From the NCBI GenBank assembly GCA_002408065.1, contig DHQI01000062.1, positions 1 through 24,670 of the forward strand: DNA of 24,670 bases, written 5' to 3'. This document shows positions 1 to 8,796 of the stretch, in pieces. This DNA is from Bacteroidales bacterium UBA5342. GTDB lineage: Bacteria; Bacteroidota; Bacteroidia; Bacteroidales; UBA5342. The notes beneath the pieces were generated by a model that was given only the letters and a program-made list of their open reading frames with translations, was not told where the DNA came from and made no database searches. Within the stretch, counting starts at the first letter, position 1. Each line of letters begins with the position of its first letter. The position numbers and the translations under genes were made by a program.

Positions 1-283
1 GCGAGAGCCGTGTGTGGTGATGGTGGGTGTGCTTCCCAGAGATTTAAAGTTAAGTGACAATTCAGGAAACGTAGATCTGTTGCGGGAGTGTGTTTTCTAT
101 TAGGTTCGTATAGAGAAGTGTGTCACAGGAGTGAGGCATTCGACGAGTGTTATATTTTTATTTACTATTTACAGCTTCTAATATGAATTCATTGAGATAG
201 TTAGAATTGAAATTGTACAGTATTATTAAAGTCAACTATGATTAGTTCTTATGTTGTCTTCGCTCTTGGTCCATAATTTACAC

Positions 284-3200
284 TCATTGTTGAAGGCATT
301 TTTGAATTTTCTCCCAAAGTATATCTTTTTTAACAGGTTTTGTAATATAGTCGTTACAACCAGATGCTATGGCTTTTTCTCTGTCCCCTGACAAAGCATA
401 AGCCGTTTGTGCAATAATGATTACATCTTTGTTAATATCTCTTATTCTCTTTGTACTTTCAAAACCATTAATACCTGGCAATTTTATATCCATCAAAATG
501 ATATCAAAATCGGAATTACTTCTGCATTTTTCAATAGCTTGTTCTCCTGTTTTTGCTGTAACAATCTCTTGAGCAATGCCATTTAAAATAGCTTCTAAAT
601 ACACCAGAGAAGGCGCATCATCTTCAACAATCAGGATTTTATATTTTCTATTAAAACTCGTTTCATTCTCTATGTTATCTATTTCAATAGGAGTAGGGGG
701 GACTTCCGTTAAAGGTGAAAGTGGCATGGTAAAATAGAAGTGTGAGCCTTTACCTTCAATAGATTCGACCCAAATGCTACCACCAAGCATTTCGACATAA
801 GATTTTGCAATGGAAAGCCCCAAACCAGAACCTTGAAAAGCTCTTGTGTCTTCAATGTCTGCCTGCTCAAAACGATTAAAAACAGCATCTATCCTGTCTG
901 CAGGAATTCCTATTCCAGTGTCTTCTATACAGAATTCAATAAGCCCACCTTTGACACAGTTTCTAACTGATATTTTTCCTTGATCAGTATATTTTATGGC
1001 ATTTTTAATCAGGTTTGTAAAAATAGATTCAAATTTATTTTTGTCTGTTTTTATGAAAAGATTGTATTCTTGAATTTTACTTTCCATACTTAGGGTCAAT
1101 CCTTTTTTCTGAGCTTCGGGTTGAAAAAAGTTCATAATATTACTTATACTCAATGATAAATTGAAGCTTGAATTTTTAACGTCAACAATTCCCGATTCAA
1201 TTTTTGAAATTTCAATAATATCATTTACAGTATTCAACATGCGTTCTCCACTTTGATGTATAATATTAATATATGCATCTTTTTTCTCATCACTTAATTT
1301 GGGTTGTAAAAGGAGGTTTGAAAATCCAAGAATTCCATTCATAGGGGTTCTTATTTCGTGGCTCATATTGGCTAGAAATGCTGACTTTAAACGGTCGCTT
1401 TCTTGCGCTTTTCTTTTCGACGAAATAAGCTCTTCAATCATCTTCTTTCTTTCAGTGATATCCTCTTTGATACCAACAAAATGGGTTGTTTTTCCAGCAT
1501 CATTCTTAATAGGTGAAATAATAGCCCGCTCCCAAAAGAGTGTTCCATCTTTCTTTTTATTACGCATCTCACCTTGCCATTTATTACCGGCTAAGATAGT
1601 ATCCCATAGTTTTTTGTAAAAAACTTTGTTATGTATACCAGATTTCAGAATGTTCGGATTTTTCCCCACAAGCTCATCTCTTTTATAGCCTGTAACCTCT
1701 GAATAATAGGGATTGACATATTCAATGATTCCTTTTAGATTTGTGATGATAACACTTATGGGACTTTGCTCAATTGAAGTCTTAAGTACGACGACTTTTT
1801 CCTCAGCTATTTTACGTTCTGTAACATCATGAACAATAGAATACAATAAATCTTTTCCTGAGATATTCACACTGCCACTATAAACTTCAACATCCTTTAT
1901 TTCCCCATTAGCCAGTTGATGTTTAAAATTAAAATTTGCCCTTACCTCATTTAGGGCTTTTTGCATTTCTTCCTTAACTTCTTTTTTTGAAAGAGTGTTG
2001 ATCTCTTGAATTTTAAGTGATGTTAGTTGATGATAAGAATAGCCATAATAATGACAAGCCGATTTATTGGCATCAACTATCTTTCCTGTGATTGGGTCAA
2101 TAAGAAGCATTACCGATTGATTGTCGTAAAAAAGTGATTTGTACCTTTTCTCACTTTCTTCTGCCTTAGCTTTTGCTATTTGTAGTTTTTCTTGACTTAT
2201 TACTCTTTCAATGAAAAACCCCAAATTAGCTGCAATAATCTCCAGAGTCTCAAAGTCATCTTTATCATAGGCTTTTTCATTATTATAATCCTGAAGCGCC
2301 AGTACACCTATGGCATCATTGTTGGATGAATCAATTAAAGGTACACCTAACCAAACAGCCGAAATTTTACCATATGCTTTTATTTTGTTTTTTTTAATTA
2401 ATTCACACATCGCCTTTTTATCTACAAGGCGGCCTTGTTTTTCCTCCCTAACAATATTGGTTAAAGACTTATCTAAAAACACCGGTGAATCATAATCATC
2501 CTCATCAAAGGGATCAACGCAATACGGAAAGGTATATTTGCTTGTTGTTTTATCATACAGAGCAACATAAAAATTGTTGGCTTGCATGATCTCTTTCAAC
2601 TTGTTGTGAATCAACTCGAGGTACTCTTTTAAGCTAATGTTGTTAAACGAGATTTTTGAGAGACTAAGGGCTAAGGATTGTACGTTTTCTTTTCTTTTAC
2701 GATCAGAAATATTAATAATAAATCCATCATAACTAATGGTATTTAGGTCTTTGTCTTTAATAGCCTTTGCCGTCATTAAAACCCAGATAGGATTTCCATC
2801 CTTTCTTCTGAATTTTATTTCTACGTTTTTAACTTCTGATTTTGTGGTGGTATCGTATTTTTTTATGAGTTTTTCTCTTTCTTCTTTAGAATAATAAAAC
2901 TCAGAGATATTTCTTGAAACTAATTCTTCCTTGTTTTCAAAACCCAGAATATTGGCCATTTCATTATTGGTTATAAGAAAATCGCCATTTCTTGCTGACT
3001 GATAAAAACCTATAGGAGCAAAATCTATGATATTCCGATACTTTCTCTCTGCTATCTTACGCTTCGTAATATCTCGTAAAACGACTTGAACAGCTTGTTC
3101 CTGTTCAAATATTACATTAACCATTGAGATTTCTACATCAATAAATTTCCCATTTTTGAGTTTTGCACAAGTTTCATATGTTATGGGGGGACTATCCACT

Positions 3201-3412
3201 CTACTTTTTTGAGCCATTAGTGGATGTTCTATATATAACTCTTGCAAAGAAATAAAATTGGTGATTTTAGTGCCAATTATCTCTGATAACTTATAGCCTA
3301 AGTCTTTTATTAGTATTGGGTTTGCGTATCTAACTATTTCGTTGCGCATTATAAAAATGCCATCAGTTGATAAGTCAATCATTGTTTTTGTGATCTGAAA
3401 AATTTCCCCCAT
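284..3412 (-). CDS. Multi-PAS/GAF hybrid sensor histidine kinase
   Basis: A 1042-residue soluble-looking hybrid kinase that should autophosphorylate and pass phosphate to its own receiver. Domains in order: PAS (about 8-118), PAS (122-240), GAF (250-405), PAS (420-535), PAS (545-660), HisKA with the phospho-acceptor in MSHEIRTPMNG (His685), HATPase_c with N-box NLIKNAIKY, DTGIGIP and GSGLGLSIAK, and a C-terminal receiver (from about 918) with the acidic VEDD and the phospho-acceptor Asp975 in LMDIKLPG. No transmembrane segment or signal peptide is visible, so it probably reads cytoplasmic or diffusible signals; PAS domains often bind haem, flavin or small ligands, but the ligand cannot be told here. 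There is no DNA-binding output, so a separate phosphotransfer protein or regulator is expected. It is 131 bp downstream of the ercA-kinase operon on the same strand and may be read with it or separately. Confidence 0.93.
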   Translation of the reverse strand: MGEIFQITKTMIDLSTDGIFIMRNEIVRYANPILIKDLGYKLSEIIGTKITNFISLQELYIEHPLMAQKSRVDSPPITYETCAKLKNGKFIDVEISMVNVIFEQEQAVQVVLRDITKRKIAERKYRNIIDFAPIGFYQSARNGDFLITNNEMANILGFENKEELVSRNISEFYYSKEEREKLIKKYDTTTKSEVKNVEIKFRRKDGNPIWVLMTAKAIKDKDLNTISYDGFIINISDRKRKENVQSLALSLSKISFNNISLKEYLELIHNKLKEIMQANNFYVALYDKTTSKYTFPYCVDPFDEDDYDSPVFLDKSLTNIVREEKQGRLVDKKAMCELIKKNKIKAYGKISAVWLGVPLIDSSNNDAIGVLALQDYNNEKAYDKDDFETLEIIAANLGFFIERVISQEKLQIAKAKAEESEKRYKSLFYDNQSVMLLIDPITGKIVDANKSACHYYGYSYHQLTSLKIQEINTLSKKEVKEEMQKALNEVRANFNFKHQLANGEIKDVEVYSGSVNISGKDLLYSIVHDVTERKIAEEKVVVLKTSIEQSPISVIITNLKGIIEYVNPYYSEVTGYKRDELVGKNPNILKSGIHNKVFYKKLWDTILAGNKWQGEMRNKKKDGTLFWERAIISPIKNDAGKTTHFVGIKEDITERKKMIEELISSKRKAQESDRLKSAFLANMSHEIRTPMNGILGFSNLLLQPKLSDEKKDAYINIIHQSGERMLNTVNDIIEISKIESGIVDVKNSSFNLSLSISNIMNFFQPEAQKKGLTLSMESKIQEYNLFIKTDKNKFESIFTNLIKNAIKYTDQGKISVRNCVKGGLIEFCIEDTGIGIPADRIDAVFNRFEQADIEDTRAFQGSGLGLSIAKSYVEMLGGSIWVESIEGKGSHFYFTMPLSPLTEVPPTPIEIDNIENETSFNRKYKILIVEDDAPSLVYLEAILNGIAQEIVTAKTGEQAIEKCRSNSDFDIILMDIKLPGINGFESTKRIRDINKDVIIIAQTAYALSGDREKAIASGCNDYITKPVKKDILWEKIQKCLQQ

Positions 3413-3543
3413 GCCCTTTTATTTCTTCTTTGTTGTAAATTTTAGTAGTTGAGATTGATATAAGGTTTTGATTTTTCGTGAATCTAAGCACTTAGTATCT
3501 TTTTTAGACAAGCTTAATTGAAAGACAAACCGTGAGTTTAGGA

Positions 3544-5193
3544 TTAAGCTCCGTTCATTTCATGGTCGTTTTTTGATGTATGCTCAGATAGGTGTTTGTT
3601 GAGTATTTCGTAGAATTCTTCCTTCTCAAAAGGCTTAGACAAAAAATCGTCACATCCGCTTTTGAATGATTTTTTCTTATCCTCTTCTGTCGAATATGCT
3701 GATAAAGCAATGATTGGGACCTCTTTATTAATCTCTTTTATCTTTGATGTTGCCTCAAAACCATTAACGACAGGCATTTTTAAATCCATCAATACTAAAT
3801 CTATGTTTGGTTTTTCTTTAAACAGTTCTATGGCAAGCTGCCCATTCTTGGCATGCCATATTTCAAACTTTGAAGTATCAGATAAGAGTGCTTCGATGTA
3901 TAGAAAGTTGATTTCTTCATCTTCAGCTATTAATATGGTCTTTAATGCCTTCTCTTTGATGTCTTGCGGAATCGGCATATTATCATTTTCCTTTTGGTTT
4001 TGAGTGAAGGGCAATCTTAGGTAAAATGTGGAGCCCACTCCTTTTTCTGATGTGACGCTAAGGTCTCCGTTTAATAGTTTTGCGTTAGCCAGAGAAATGG
4101 ATAATCCCAAACCTAGCCCTCCTGCTTTTAAAGAGATTTCCTTTTCTTCTTGTTCGAAACGTCCGAATATCGATTTTATTCTATCTTTTGCTATGCCTAC
4201 ACCAGAATCAGAAATGTATAATTCGAGTTGATCATCTAATATGTTATAGCCTAATTCTATAAATCCTGAATTGGTGAATTTAAAGGCATTACCTACTAGG
4301 TTGTTTATAATGCTACTTAATTTTGTTTTATCAGTTGATATAAACAAGTTTTCGTTCTTAGAATTCAAATGTAACGAAAAGCTTATTTGATTTTTTTTTC
4401 TTTGAAGCTCAAATATTGAATATATTTCTTTTAATAGAGCATTTAAATCAAACGTTTCAATATTGACTTGAGTCTGTTTGGTTTCCAGACGGGAAATTTC
4501 CAATATATCATCAATTATATGTAGAAGTTGATGACAACTTTGATTGACTATATCAATATATTTTAACCGTTTTTCTTGTGAAAGATTTTCTTTTCCAAGA
4601 AGCTCCGAAAAGCCCATTATTCCATTCACAGGAGTGCGCACCTCGTGTGAAACATTATGAAGAAATTCTGTTTTTAACCTACTCGCTTCTTCCGCTTTAT
4701 CTTTTGCCAGAATTAGTTTTTGCTCAAATTCTTTACGTTCAGTAAAATCTCTGATGACAGCTGCTATTACGTGTTTATTATCCCATGTTGTAGGGCTCAA
4801 TGACATCTGTAATGGTATTTCTGTATTTGTTTTTTGTTGTAAACCAATCCATTCAAAAACCGCTGTGTTGTGATTTAAAATATCACTCCAAATGGCTTTA
4901 AAGTTGTCAGTATTCTGCTTGGGAGAAGTAATATCAAAGATGGTAACGGCGTTTAAATCCGGCTCTACAATATTAAAGATCTTTTTTGCTCGTTTGTTTA
5001 ACGATAGGATGCTGCCATTTTCATCGTGAATAAGTATTGCATCGCTAATACTATTGATCAATGTTGAAAAATTACGTTGAGATGATTCAAGCTTATCAAT
5101 TTTCTCTTGTAGCTCGGGATAATAGCTTTTGTGTAATGAATGTTCGCCTAAACCGATAATTTTATCTCTATCCTTATTCCAATCATGTGCCAT
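3544..5193 (-). CDS. PAS hybrid histidine kinase in operon with ercA
   Basis: A 549-residue cytoplasmic hybrid histidine kinase. The N-terminal stretch contains LGEHSLHKSYYPELQ followed by a short coiled coil. I recall this kind of leader from kinases encoded next to ErcA proteins. After it come one PAS domain (about 33-155), HisKA with VSHEVRTP (His183), HATPase_c with NNLVGNAFKF, DSGVGI and GLGLGLS, and a C-terminal receiver with Asp470 in LMDLKMP. All catalytic residues are present. The gene starts 10 bp after the ercA stop codon, so the two are almost certainly co-transcribed. By analogy with Pseudomonas ErcA/ErcS, which belong to the network controlling ethanol oxidation, the kinase may sense alcohol or redox state together with the upstream protein. 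That role is inference. Confidence 0.92.
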   Translation of the reverse strand: MAHDWNKDRDKIIGLGEHSLHKSYYPELQEKIDKLESSQRNFSTLINSISDAILIHDENGSILSLNKRAKKIFNIVEPDLNAVTIFDITSPKQNTDNFKAIWSDILNHNTAVFEWIGLQQKTNTEIPLQMSLSPTTWDNKHVIAAVIRDFTERKEFEQKLILAKDKAEEASRLKTEFLHNVSHEVRTPVNGIMGFSELLGKENLSQEKRLKYIDIVNQSCHQLLHIIDDILEISRLETKQTQVNIETFDLNALLKEIYSIFELQRKKNQISFSLHLNSKNENLFISTDKTKLSSIINNLVGNAFKFTNSGFIELGYNILDDQLELYISDSGVGIAKDRIKSIFGRFEQEEKEISLKAGGLGLGLSISLANAKLLNGDLSVTSEKGVGSTFYLRLPFTQNQKENDNMPIPQDIKEKALKTILIAEDEEINFLYIEALLSDTSKFEIWHAKNGQLAIELFKEKPNIDLVLMDLKMPVVNGFEATSKIKEINKEVPIIALSAYSTEEDKKKSFKSGCDDFLSKPFEKEEFYEILNKHLSEHTSKNDHEMNGA

Positions 5194-5203
5194 AATAGTT
5201 GCT

Positions 5204-6370
5204 TTACATTGATTCGTTGTATATTGTTTGAAGGTCTTTTATTTCCGGTGATCTGGGATTGGTGGCATTACAAGGATCCTGGATGGCTTTTGCTGCAAGA
5301 GTGGCTGTGATGTCTGTGCTTACTCCTAAATCGTTTAAGGTTGTATTTATACCTACACTTTCTTTAAATCTTATAAGATACTCGACAAAGTTTGTTTTGA
5401 TTTTACTGGGATTGCTATCGGCTATGGGCATATTTGTTGCCTGAGCAATTTTTAAATATCGTTCTTTTGCTGCGTCAAAGTTGTAACCAACCACATGAGG
5501 TAATAGAATGGCATTGCATTCACCATGTGGCAAATCTAAAAATCCTCCCAAGCTATGGGCAAGAGAATGAACACAACCTAAGCTTGCATTGGAAAAAGCT
5601 AAACCTGCGTATAAACTTGCAAGCATTATTTGACCTCTAGCATGAATATTAAAAGGTTGCTCTATGGACTTCTGAAGGTTCCCAAAGATTAGTTTTATAG
5701 ATTCTAGCGCGTATAAATCAGTAAATGCAGAGTTGGCATTGGAGGCATAAGCTTCGAAAGAATGTGATAGTGCATCCATACCTGTACAAGCCGAAAGAAA
5801 TGCATCCATACTTGTTAGAATGAAGGGGTCGATAAGGGCGATGTCAGGAACTACAGCTTTGCTTATTATTGCAAATTTATATTTTTCTGAGGTATTATTG
5901 ATTATGGCAAACTGAGAGACATCAGCAGAAGTGCCTCCAGTAGTGGGAATACATATTAATGGAGGCATTGGTTTTTTTATCATGTCTACACCTTCGTAAC
6001 GGTGTATATCCTTTTGATTTGTGCATACTATTCCAATACCTTTGGCACAATCCATCACACTACCTCCACCAAGAGCAAGAATAAGGTTGCATTTATTTTC
6101 TTCATATTCATTTTTACCTTGCATTACTTCGTAATCACGGGGGTTGGGTGATACGGAAGAAAAAACATGATAATCAAGTGAGTGGGTGTGCAGGTCATTT
6201 TCCAATTCTTTAAACCAACGTGATTCTTTAATAACTGCATCAGTTACGACAAAAATTTTTCTTCCTCCTAACTTAGCACAATAAGTTGCAGCCATGAGTC
6301 TGGAGTCAACACCATAAACATATTCCGGGCATACAAATTTTCGAGGATTTAATTGAATATCTTCTTGCAT
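5204..6370 (-). CDS. ercA: Iron-containing alcohol dehydrogenase-like regulator ErcA
   Basis: A 388-residue member of the group III iron-dependent alcohol dehydrogenases. The nucleotide-binding GGGSVMD (101-107) and the TTGGTSADVSQFAII segment (143-157) are present. The four expected metal ligands are intact: Asp199 and His203 (GMDALSHSFEAY), His268 (CVHSLAHSLGG) and His282 (LPHGECNA), with the same spacing as in FucO. Overall character, including SPNPRD near residue 75-79 and the SADVSQ loop, matches the ErcA subgroup, which in pseudomonads is coded beside hybrid kinases and acts in regulation of ethanol oxidation. The kinase gene follows after 10 bp, which supports ErcA over a plain fermentative dehydrogenase. 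Since the ligands are kept it may still be an active enzyme, for example as a metabolite-reading partner of the kinase. Subgroup assignment is from recognition, not a search. Confidence 0.85.
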   Translation of the reverse strand: MQEDIQLNPRKFVCPEYVYGVDSRLMAATYCAKLGGRKIFVVTDAVIKESRWFKELENDLHTHSLDYHVFSSVSPNPRDYEVMQGKNEYEENKCNLILALGGGSVMDCAKGIGIVCTNQKDIHRYEGVDMIKKPMPPLICIPTTGGTSADVSQFAIINNTSEKYKFAIISKAVVPDIALIDPFILTSMDAFLSACTGMDALSHSFEAYASNANSAFTDLYALESIKLIFGNLQKSIEQPFNIHARGQIMLASLYAGLAFSNASLGCVHSLAHSLGGFLDLPHGECNAILLPHVVGYNFDAAKERYLKIAQATNMPIADSNPSKIKTNFVEYLIRFKESVGINTTLNDLGVSTDITATLAAKAIQDPCNATNPRSPEIKDLQTIYNESM

Positions 6371-7025
6371 AAGAGCTTATTTAATCTTTTGTGTTGAAAA
6401 ACACTTATATTAATTGAGTCCGTTAGTGATTTTCTTATTTGCTGGTTGTTAGTTGTTCAATAAACCCCTATGTTCACTATATGCTGTTTAATATCAGTTT
6501 GCTATTAGAAACAACGTTCAGTGAAGCTAATTGGGGGGGGAATAGCTTGTTGAGCACGTTCGACAACTTGTCGAAGTATTGAAAGTTTAACAAAGTGTAG
6601 TCATACCTTACACATCGTTGAAATAAATGAACTCCGTACGAGTATAATTCCGGCCAAAGGTAGATAATAAAAGGAAAAAATCCGCTATTTCTATTCTTTT
6701 TATGGTATCAATTGAAGAGGCCGTGGAAATCCTATTTATTGATGGTAGGCAAGGCTGTTACGGATTTTTATGCTTTGGTTTAAAGATACAGCCTAAGGGA
6801 GCCACTGCTATAGATTATTTATAGGGAGAATGAGGTTAAGCGTCTCACTGAATTGATATTTAGGAGTTTTATTGCATCTATTTCTGTCCTTTTTGCCTTG
6901 GCAAACTATTTAATTTACCCGAATATGAAAGCATAAGGTGCCGTGTCTCTTTGTTTGATGGCATAAATTTCACTAAGTCATAACGGGCACCTATGCTGAG
7001 CGCCGACCGAGGTGAGCAAGTCCTC
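6371..7025. other. Gene-poor intergenic region with palindromes and a G8 tract
   Basis: These 655 bp lie between the ercA start and the stop of the NYN-LOTUS gene. No convincing gene is seen. Visible structure: a 5-bp hairpin with a GAAA loop close to the ercA start (GTGTTGAAAAACAC), a run of eight G at 6533-6540, a perfect 8-bp palindrome centred at 6567, an unsupported 40-codon frame at 6702-6824, and an imperfect inverted repeat with arms 6931-6944 and 6983-6996. The ercA promoter should lie here, but no TTTG/TAnnTTTG pair was found at the right spacing. Confidence 0.6.
6559..6575. repeat. Short perfect palindrome, REP-like
   Basis: TTCGACAA and TTGTCGAA face each other around a single C. 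The wider context, TTGAGCACG before it and GTATTGAA after it, resembles the intergenic TTCGACAAGCTCA-type palindromic repeats often seen in Bacteroidota genomes, here shortened. It could instead be an operator for a dimeric regulator. It lies about 190 bp upstream of ercA. The palindrome is seen directly; the family assignment is from memory. Confidence 0.5.
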
Positions 7026-7790
7026 TTAGGAGGGTAATTGTTGTCCTTTTTTCTTTATTCTGACATAAATCAATTTATATTTTACTTTATGATTATCTCG
7101 CTGCTCAATGTCAAATTTCCCGGTTGATTTTATCAATGGTGTTAACTTCTGAAAACCATAGTTTCGAGGGTCAAAATTGGGGCGTTTCTTTTGGATTAAT
7201 CCACCGACATCACCTAGAAAAGCCCAACCATCATCATCTGACAAGTCATGGATTGAGTCTGCAATAAGCTTTAATTCTTTGTTGGTGATTTTTTCAAATG
7301 ATTCTTTCTCAGTATCCTTTTCGTCCTCTGTTTCTTTCTCTTTCGATTTTCTTTTGAGAATCTCAATATATATAAACTTGTCGCATGCCACTATGAAAGG
7401 ATTTGGTGTCTTCTTTTCACCAATCCCTATGACTTGCATACCTGCCTCTCTTAATCTTGTCGCTAGTCTGGTGAAATCGCTATCACTTGATACAATGCAA
7501 AATCCATCAACTTTTTTTGAATATAAAATATCCATCGCGTCAATAATCATTGCTGAGTCTGTTGCATTTTTACCTGTTGTATATGCATATTGTTGAATAG
7601 GAGTAATGGCATGTTCCAGAAGCATATTTTTCCATTTCGAAAGGTTGGGTTTTGTCCAATCACCATAAATTCTTTTTATCGTTGGATTACCATATTTGGT
7701 TATTTCTTCCATCATCTCTTCTACATATGCGGATGGTATATTGTCCCCGTCTATGAGTACGGCGAGCTTTATGTTTGTGGCTTGTGACAT
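7026..7790 (-). CDS. NYN domain (LabA/DUF88-like) putative RNase with LOTUS/OST-HTH domain
   Basis: A 254-residue protein with an N-terminal NYN (PIN-like) nuclease fold. The acidic metal-binding residues expected for the family are visible: Asp14 and Asp16 in VLIDGDN, Asp78 in ATDSAMIIDAMD, and Asp103/Asp105 in SSDSDF. A highly charged linker (about 145-165, rich in K, E and D) leads to a C-terminal LOTUS/OST-HTH domain (about 166-245), a fold known to bind RNA. The family is predicted to cut or process RNA using one divalent metal ion; the physiological target is unknown. The gene stands alone, flanked on both sides by long non-coding DNA. The start is the ATG giving MSQATNIKLAVLIDGDN, which places the first catalytic strand close to the N-terminus as usual. 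Confidence 0.9.
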   Translation of the reverse strand: MSQATNIKLAVLIDGDNIPSAYVEEMMEEITKYGNPTIKRIYGDWTKPNLSKWKNMLLEHAITPIQQYAYTTGKNATDSAMIIDAMDILYSKKVDGFCIVSSDSDFTRLATRLREAGMQVIGIGEKKTPNPFIVACDKFIYIEILKRKSKEKETEDEKDTEKESFEKITNKELKLIADSIHDLSDDDGWAFLGDVGGLIQKKRPNFDPRNYGFQKLTPLIKSTGKFDIEQRDNHKVKYKLIYVRIKKKGQQLPS

Positions 7791-8796
7791 CGTTTATTGT
7801 TTTAGTTATAAATCTATAATATTTATTGATGCAATTTTATTTGTTTGATATTGATGTGGTTGCGTCTTTTTGTCTAGTGTCTTCTACAAGTAGGCATTGA
7901 GCCTTGGGTCACTGAGCTTGATGAAGGTGTCTAATGTGCTCAGTGAGTGATGGGGAGTTTGCCTCGCCGTGTGTGAGCTCCCGTTGAAGAAGAAAAGAGT
8001 AAGCGAGGGAGTTGTAGCACAACTTAAATATGACTCTTTGTAATTGTACAGAATTATTATCTTTTAGTCTGCTCCCCTTGTGCCGACAGCTTTTCTTTTT
8101 GCAAGAATATATTTTAATGGTCGACTTATTTATGATTTTATAAATAATAGATATAGAGAACTTTTAGAGTTTGCTTGTCTGTCCGAACTAAAGCTGATGA
8201 AGACACCAAAGCTCAAGATATGAATGGCACCCGCTATGTGCTATTCAAAAGATGTGCGACTGGTCAGTTTACAGTGCACACCACTAATAGTTTTTAATAA
8301 ATTACAAAGATGCAACTTATTTATTGTAAATCACAATGTGTTGAGTGGTGTTGCAGGGAAAATCCCTACCATCTAAATTGTTTAATGGCGCATAATCATA
8401 CGGCTAAGCTTTGAGTGCCAAGCTGTATATTAGTTTTCTATTATCATCGAACCTCCTCACATTTATTGTTTTTCGTTCTCTTTTTTTTAAGCTCTTTATA
8501 CGTGCTAAAAAAATATGGTGTCTTAAAGGTCTGGGACGTATTGGTGGCTTTTGTTATGCTTTTCTATCTTATCTTCCGTTAGGCTTTCCGAGCCTGACAT
8601 GGATGATAATAAGTACCTTGCACCAACCTGCATTCCTAAGGGGCTACGCAGCCTTATGAGCAACTTATCAACGGCTTCTGTTAATAACTTTCTGAGGATT
8701 AATGAGGTGCTTTATTTGGATTTCTGATTAATTATTTGATAAATTGTGAGGCAAAACATTGAAAATTATTGTAATAATTATAAAAACCGCACTATT
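7791..8796. other. Long intergenic stretch, apparently decayed DNA
   Basis: About 1 kb without an intact gene between the NYN-LOTUS gene and the cas6 relic. Visible items: an inverted repeat with perfect 9-bp arms at 7909-7917 and 7938-7946, small hairpins at 8011-8023 (GTTGTAGCACAAC) and 8355-8367 (AGGGAAAATCCCT), and an open stretch at 8157-8297 with protein-like composition but no good start. A frame of 82 codons at 8411-8659 has a compositionally odd, hydrophobic translation and no recognisable family. I see no CRISPR repeat array here. Confidence 0.6.
7909..7946. repeat. Inverted repeat, 9-bp perfect arms
   Basis: TCACTGAGC at 7909-7917 pairs exactly with GCTCAGTGA at 7938-7946 across a 20-nt loop. 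There is no T-tract on either side, so it is not a typical terminator. It lies about 120-155 bp upstream of the NYN-LOTUS start and could be an operator, an RNA hairpin or the end of a degraded element. Confidence 0.45.

Noticed and set aside
8411..8659. 82-codon open frame on the plus strand in the gene-poor region
   Set aside because: The translation is a mix of hydrophobic runs and aromatic residues without a signal-peptide or family pattern, and no ribosome-binding site or partner gene supports it.
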